Notes under the pieces: generated by a model | What the model was told of the DNA's origin: nothing | Database searches by the model: none | The model's input: only the letters and a program-made list of their open reading frames with translations | Shown: positions 61,240 to 64,000 of the stretch, piece by piece | Numbering within the stretch: position 1 is the first letter of the stretch | Layout of the letters: each line of letters begins with the position of its first letter | Made by a program: the position numbers and the translations under genes | From: JAJTDS01 sp964202895 | GTDB lineage: Bacteria > Pseudomonadota > Alphaproteobacteria > Rickettsiales > UBA1997 | Assembly (NCBI GenBank): GCA_964202895.1 | Contig: CAXNJM010000001.1 | Coordinates: 62,001-126,000 of the forward strand | DNA length: 64,000 nt | Reading direction: 5' to 3'

Positions 61240-64000
61240 ATGCCAGAACAATATAACAGGGAAAAAATAGAACTTTTCCAAAGAAAAATACAAGAACTCG
61301 TTGACAAAATTAACAACAACACAATTTCAAATAATGAGCGACAATCATCAAAAAATCTTATCGGAACTTATTATGTATATTTGCAATCAATTGGTATAAA
61401 ATATGGTCAAGTAGGTTTTGATGTTTCGCAAAATAATAGCGGTTTTGGTGCATTTGCTCAAAATTACTTAAAATTTTCAATAAAAGATGCTATTGAGAAA
61501 AAAACATTAAATCCAATGAATGATGATGCGATAAATAATTTTAAAATAGATTTTATGATTAAATTAGCATTAAAAGATTCCGAATTAAGGTTGCAAACTG
61601 TTGATGGAAACATATCTTATCAAGCAATTGCCAATAATCATTATGATCTTTTAAAGACATTTGGTTTAGATAGAAATGCTTGGGGAGGTTCATATTTCGA
61701 AGAATTCTGCGGTTCTGGCTCTTGGATGGATTTCGGCGGATATGATACTACTATTGATGTTAATAATTTCGATTGTGCGATACCAATGATATCTCTCATG
61801 TTAGAAACTAGCTTATTAGAATTGCAACCTGAACTTCGTCCTGTGATAAAAATATCAACAGCAATTAAAAGAATTGGCAATGGGTTGCAATGGTTAAACA
61901 GATTGCTCGATCTTCCTGAATATGGCGATGGTTTATTGGAGCAAAAAAGAAATGAAGTTAGTTCTTATATTGCTCTAAAAAGATTAATCAAAACCTCTAT
62001 ATTAAGCCCTATTAATTTTGTTACATCTATTTCTGACCGAGTTAGTGGTTTTTCCAACAAGAGATCTCCTCAAGAAACTCTTAATTTGTTTCTTGTAACT
62101 AACTTATTATCAGATTACCGCGATAATTTTCAGCAATATATTGATAATAAAACTCCAATAACTTTTGAAATTTTTAAGCAAATTATCACTGCTAATGCTC
62201 AAGATCAAGATATGCTCGATCTTGTTTTGAGTGCTATAAATCAAGAAAATTTTAAAAAATACTATGATTTAATTGTCTATGAACCATTACTAATTAACAC
62301 TTTGCTCCTGTATAAAATGGATTGTCTTGCAGAAGTTAATCCTAATAATAATTGCAAGGCAGAATTACAGGCAATGCAAATACTTGCTAATGATGATTTG
62401 GTTTCAATAAGAGTTTTAGGAGATAAGATAAAAACCTATAATTTTCGAGTGATTGATCAAGAGCGGTTAGGAAAAAAATGCAACCATTTAAATGTTGCCA
62501 ATGCAAATGATTTACAATTTTTCGATAAAGATGAAAAAAAAATTACTGGAACTAAAAGATCTATAGTTGGATATAATTTTTCATCTGGATTTTTTAATCA
62601 AAATTTATTTGCATATAATCTTGATGTTTATGTAAGAAGAGGGGCTATTTTCTTACCTTTCGACCATGTTAATGATAAAGAAATTCCTCATAACTCACAA
62701 TTTAAATTTCAATCAAATAAAATTATTAATGGTTTTTTTCCAAATATTGATAATTATTATTCGAGAACAATTAGAGAAGATGGAAAGCTAATAGTCCAAC
62801 CAAATTATGGTGTAGATTTTGATCATCAAGCTATCGTTAAGCCAATAGGTAATGGAGACATAATTTTCACGGGTTGGGATGATAATTTTGGTAATGTGGT
62901 AATGATTAGACACGAGTTAAACGGTTTAGTTTTAATTTCTTCTTACTCTTATTTAGAAAAAATTAATGTAAAAGTTGGCGATATTGTTAATATTGAAACC
63001 GATATAGGAAGAGCTGGCTCCACAGGCTTATTCTGCAAGAAGCCTTGTTTGCATTTAGAATTAAGATCAATTGATGGAGTTTCTGTCGTATCTGCTAATC
63101 ATGCGGAAGAATTTTTAAAGAAAAATCTATCATTGTTTTTTTCGCCAAAAACAGCAATAGATCCTGTTTCTTACATGGATAAAGATATTCCAATTACTTA
63201 TAATTTTGATAAAATAGAAGGAGCTCAAAGAATCTCAAATTCTCATAATCAAGTCAAAAGCGAATATCCATATACTTACTTTAATAATGATATGCTTTTA
63301 ATTGAAGGATCTCTATTTTCAGGAACTCCAAGTATTATGATGGATGAAAATTTTGGGCAAAGACGGGGTTTATGGAAATTTGTTTTTGGTGATAGGCAAT
63401 ATTTTTTACAAGTAAAATTTAACCCCGATAGTAGTGGCGATATCTTTATTTACAATGCAAGCGATGCCAATAAAGATAAAATTGAGGATTATATTCTGAT
63501 TGATGGTTTGCCGGGTCATATTTTATATAGTTGTGTGTATAATTATAATAATAATTATTCAATGAAGTGCTTGGGTGTTGATTTTATAAACTCAAATTAT
63601 AATTTTTTTAATTACAATAATCCTAGATATAATGGCAATTTTATACCTGTTGGTAGCTCCTCTTTATCATTTCACTATGCTCAATCTTTTGCAGAAAATC
63701 CTTTTACTGGCTATAGTCGTTTTTTACATCTTTCAGATGGCTCCCAATTATTAATAAGCTCAAGGGAAAAAGATTTTATTACTGGCTTGTTTTTAGAAAG
63801 TTTTGATAAAGATTTTAATAAAAATGGCGAAGCAAGGTTTAGTTTGATAGATTACGGTAATTATCAGGCAAATTATAAAGATGGAGAAGTTTATTTTTCT
63901 CAAGATAAATCAATTTCAGGTTTTAACTCTCAGATTACTGAAACTAAAAATGGAAAAATGATAACACCTTACTCTAATTCAACAATTTATGGTTATGAAA
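61240..64000 (+). CDS. large protein with degenerate M23/LytM domain (3' end outside window)
   Basis: Open from ATG 61240 to the window end, more than 920 codons with no stop. No signal peptide; it starts MPEQYNREKIELFQRKIQEL. Residues 1-500 are not recognised. Residues about 518-610 follow the LytM/M23 lysostaphin fold pattern (GNGDIIFTGWDDNFGNVVMI, VKVGDIVNIETDIGRAGSTG, CLHLELRS). Key residues are altered: the H-x-x-x-D site reads NYGVD (Asn522, Asp526), the mid-domain His is Tyr571, and H-x-H reads Cys603-Leu-His605. It is therefore probably not a zinc peptidase but a binding or regulatory domain, as in EnvC. The region after 700 is Asn/Tyr-rich and beta-like. Confidence 0.7.
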   Translation, partial: MPEQYNREKIELFQRKIQELVDKINNNTISNNERQSSKNLIGTYYVYLQSIGIKYGQVGFDVSQNNSGFGAFAQNYLKFSIKDAIEKKTLNPMNDDAINNFKIDFMIKLALKDSELRLQTVDGNISYQAIANNHYDLLKTFGLDRNAWGGSYFEEFCGSGSWMDFGGYDTTIDVNNFDCAIPMISLMLETSLLELQPELRPVIKISTAIKRIGNGLQWLNRLLDLPEYGDGLLEQKRNEVSSYIALKRLIKTSILSPINFVTSISDRVSGFSNKRSPQETLNLFLVTNLLSDYRDNFQQYIDNKTPITFEIFKQIITANAQDQDMLDLVLSAINQENFKKYYDLIVYEPLLINTLLLYKMDCLAEVNPNNNCKAELQAMQILANDDLVSIRVLGDKIKTYNFRVIDQERLGKKCNHLNVANANDLQFFDKDEKKITGTKRSIVGYNFSSGFFNQNLFAYNLDVYVRRGAIFLPFDHVNDKEIPHNSQFKFQSNKIINGFFPNIDNYYSRTIREDGKLIVQPNYGVDFDHQAIVKPIGNGDIIFTGWDDNFGNVVMIRHELNGLVLISSYSYLEKINVKVGDIVNIETDIGRAGSTGLFCKKPCLHLELRSIDGVSVVSANHAEEFLKKNLSLFFSPKTAIDPVSYMDKDIPITYNFDKIEGAQRISNSHNQVKSEYPYTYFNNDMLLIEGSLFSGTPSIMMDENFGQRRGLWKFVFGDRQYFLQVKFNPDSSGDIFIYNASDANKDKIEDYILIDGLPGHILYSCVYNYNNNYSMKCLGVDFINSNYNFFNYNNPRYNGNFIPVGSSSLSFHYAQSFAENPFTGYSRFLHLSDGSQLLISSREKDFITGLFLESFDKDFNKNGEARFSLIDYGNYQANYKDGEVYFSQDKSISGFNSQITETKNGKMITPYSNSTIYGYE

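Overview
This is an AT-rich bacterial chromosome segment. Gene content and protein style point to an alphaproteobacterium, with several traits shared with Rickettsiales and related host-associated lineages: a CobT-like vWA protein, a short TlyC/CorC protein, an ELM1-family protein, TrmFO, an NrdA without an ATP cone, and palindromic repeats in intergenic DNA. It is not a minimal parasite genome, because branched-chain amino acid (ilvB, ilvE, leuA), tyrosine (tyrA), pantothenate (panC), riboflavin (ribH), haem (hemC) and dTDP-sugar (rfbA, rfbB) genes are intact. No species is assigned; this is inference from content only.

Layout. 1-11.9 kb: an EnvZ-like histidine kinase cut by the window edge, a small CC-tailed protein, murF, ilvB, lepB-rnc, cobT, pheT, birA. 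11.86-13.0 kb: REP-like palindromes, a RAYT transposase (REP-associated tyrosine transposase) and a 297-bp tandem duplication of its 3' half. 13-19.7 kb (minus strand): TonB-dependent receptor, small membrane protein, tyrA, xthA, a GNAT, murC. 20-23 kb: infA, ndk, trxA, a glutamine-synthetase-like protein, tlyC. 23-34.4 kb: ELM1-like, ilvE, clpX, clpP, grpE, a GT-C-like membrane protein, trmD, alaC-like aminotransferase, ribH, fmt, thiD. 34.6-39.2 kb: nrdA with a pair of NrdR boxes, nusB, and a carB that stops exactly at the boundary between its two synthetase halves.

39.2-48.6 kb is the accessory island. It lies between clusters of palindromic repeats and carries an unrecognised cassette: a ~1390-codon SF2 DExH helicase-like gene broken by one frameshift, a ~700-codon gene of unknown function broken by one frameshift, and a shorter decayed paralogue of the second gene. 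A 277-bp segment (last codons, terminator, palindromes) is duplicated at the ends of the last two. This is the best candidate for an undescribed system, but every gene in it is damaged at single-nucleotide indels.

48.6-64 kb: yejE-like permease, rfbB/rfbA, trmFO, panC, another palindrome cluster, a SPOR protein, argS, a possible small RNA, tRNA-Arg(TCT), rpmJ, hemC, leuA, and the start of a large protein with a degenerate M23/LytM domain. Most genes are ordinary housekeeping genes in short same-strand runs with 1-60 bp spacing.
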